A stretch of 64,000 nucleotides of DNA, from NCBI RefSeq assembly GCF_964656455.1, contig NC_135726.1, positions 1,808,001-1,872,000 of the forward strand, written 5' to 3'. How positions within the stretch are numbered: the stretch's first letter is position 1; each line of letters starts with the position of its first letter. Made by a program: the position numbers and the translations under genes. Origin of the DNA: Halichoerus grypus (taxonomy: Eukaryota; Chordata; Mammalia; Carnivora; Phocidae). Below are positions 62,961 to 64,000 of this stretch, piece by piece. Under the pieces are notes generated by a model. That model did not search any database. It was not told the DNA's origin and saw nothing but the letters and a program-made list of their open reading frames with translations.

Positions 62961-64000
62961 TCCGCGTCAGGCCTGTAATGTCTTGTATCTGCACTGGGTT
63001 TTCAGTAATGTCCTTTGGTTTTAAGTGGGGTGGCCATATAATGGATCGTCCAAACTGGGACTCTCTTGAAAGGGAAAGGGAGCACTTTTAGGACCAGGAT
63101 GTGGGGCTGCCCTGTTGGTGTGGGCACCAAACACGGGCCCCGAGGGGCAGCTGCAGGCTGCGGGGACCCACCCGTGTTCTTCCTACTTTGCTGGGGAGTC
63201 TGGGTTGGCGCAAACGGCAAGGAGCCTGTTATCCTACAGTGTGTGTGTCCGTGCACAGCCCGCGCAGTCGTTTCGACAAGACATGAGTTTATTGGCTGGT
63301 AAATGTGGTTGTGGACTTGTGGGGAGAGCGATTTTGGCAACGGGCGTCGAACTTCTGTGGCTCCCCTGGAAGTTTTCTCCAGCGCCGTCCTCTTCCTGTC
63401 AATTACTTAGGCTTGTGTATTGCATCCCTGCTCTGTGTCTTTGGGAATCCCATGTGCTCATGATTAGCAAGCTTAAAAGTGTGGGTAATTTTTCACGTGC
63501 TTGATATTATCCAAGCACTTGACAGGCACTGAGCAAATTTCAGAAAGCACGAGTAGCCCGTCGTCTAGGTTTCCTCACGTTTCTGGTAAATGCAACAGGT
63601 GCTCTGTGGGCACAGACGAGCTCACCTACTGACCCCAGAGGGCAGTGTCCTTCCCAGGTCTTTCAGGGTGAGGTGTGAGTGCAGGTTTCCCAGCCCGGGG
63701 AGGGCGGCAAGAGCTGGGCACGGAGCGGTGACTTGTTCGCCCCCCCCACCCCCCACGGGCCCGGGCTCAGGAGCTCCAGTCACTCAACTTCTCTGCCTCC
63801 GGCTTTCACAGCTAGAGCGCGGAAGAAGCTGTCAGGGGAGAAAAGGGCTCTCGCGAGGTTGCTCTGGGAGTAAATAAGAAAGTGTCAACACTTTGTACCA
63901 CGGGGGACAGCCCTGACACGCACGCCTGGGCTTCCTGATGGTCCCGTGGGGCCTGGTCTAGCTCCGCCTGCGCGCCCACCAGGAACACGCAGAGAGAAGC
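62961..64000. other. intergenic or non-coding DNA at window end
   Basis: No repeat, coding exon or RNA gene recognised. Confidence 0.5.

Noticed and set aside
60802..64000. JPH3 coding exon on the minus strand
   Set aside because: I looked for the junctophilin C-terminal membrane anchor and found no matching frame. Only a possible 3' UTR remains.

Overview
The window is nuclear DNA of a placental mammal. It shows split genes with GT-AG introns, a CpG-island promoter, AATAAA poly(A) signals, and dense SINE and LINE repeats. Nearly all young SINEs are carnivoran tRNA-Lys-type CAN-SINEs (heads reading GGCGCCTGGGTGGCTCAGT or its complement). None of the more than twenty full copies has the canid SINEC_Cf head. 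Many carry the long form with the GGGAACACAAGCAGGGGGAG block. From memory of these families, this fits a non-canid caniform (bear, seal or weasel group) better than a dog or cat. That is an inference, not a species call.

The window holds one recognisable protein-coding gene: KLHDC4 (kelch domain-containing protein 4), complete on the + strand. Twelve coding exons lie between the ATG at 6372 and a stop at 57105. All splice junctions are GT-AG and keep frame, giving a predicted 569-residue protein. It has a lysine-rich N-terminus, six kelch blades (FGG/YGG), an insert of charged and low-complexity sequence before the last blade, an acidic segment and a C-terminal tail encoded by exon 12. If intron 11 is not removed, the frame stops at 56607-56609 and gives a 531-residue form with a different tail.

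Layout: 1-5,690 is intergenic with old L1, SINE and possible LTR fragments. 5,690-6,900 is the CpG island, promoter, exon 1 and start of intron 1. 6,471-25,281 holds exons 2-4 in repeat-rich introns. 25,282-43,517 holds exon 5, an 18-kb intron 5 (a long antisense L1 carrying three SINEs, MIR fragments, a CR1/L3-like LINE fossil) and exon 6. 43,518-57,105 holds exons 7-12, with exons 9-12 clustered in the GC-rich last 2.6 kb. 57,106-57,505 is the 3' UTR with two AATAAA signals. 57,506-64,000 is GC-rich downstream DNA without a recognised coding exon; two AATAAA motifs on the minus strand could end a convergent transcript. From remembered human synteny the convergent neighbour would be JPH3, but no junctophilin coding sequence was found here.

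I found no unusual or previously undescribed system. The points of interest are splice and isoform features of KLHDC4 (tandem acceptors and donors, a coding G9 run, intronic poly(A) and an alternative tail), antisense SINEs close to exons, nested repeats, and the possible convergent 3' end.
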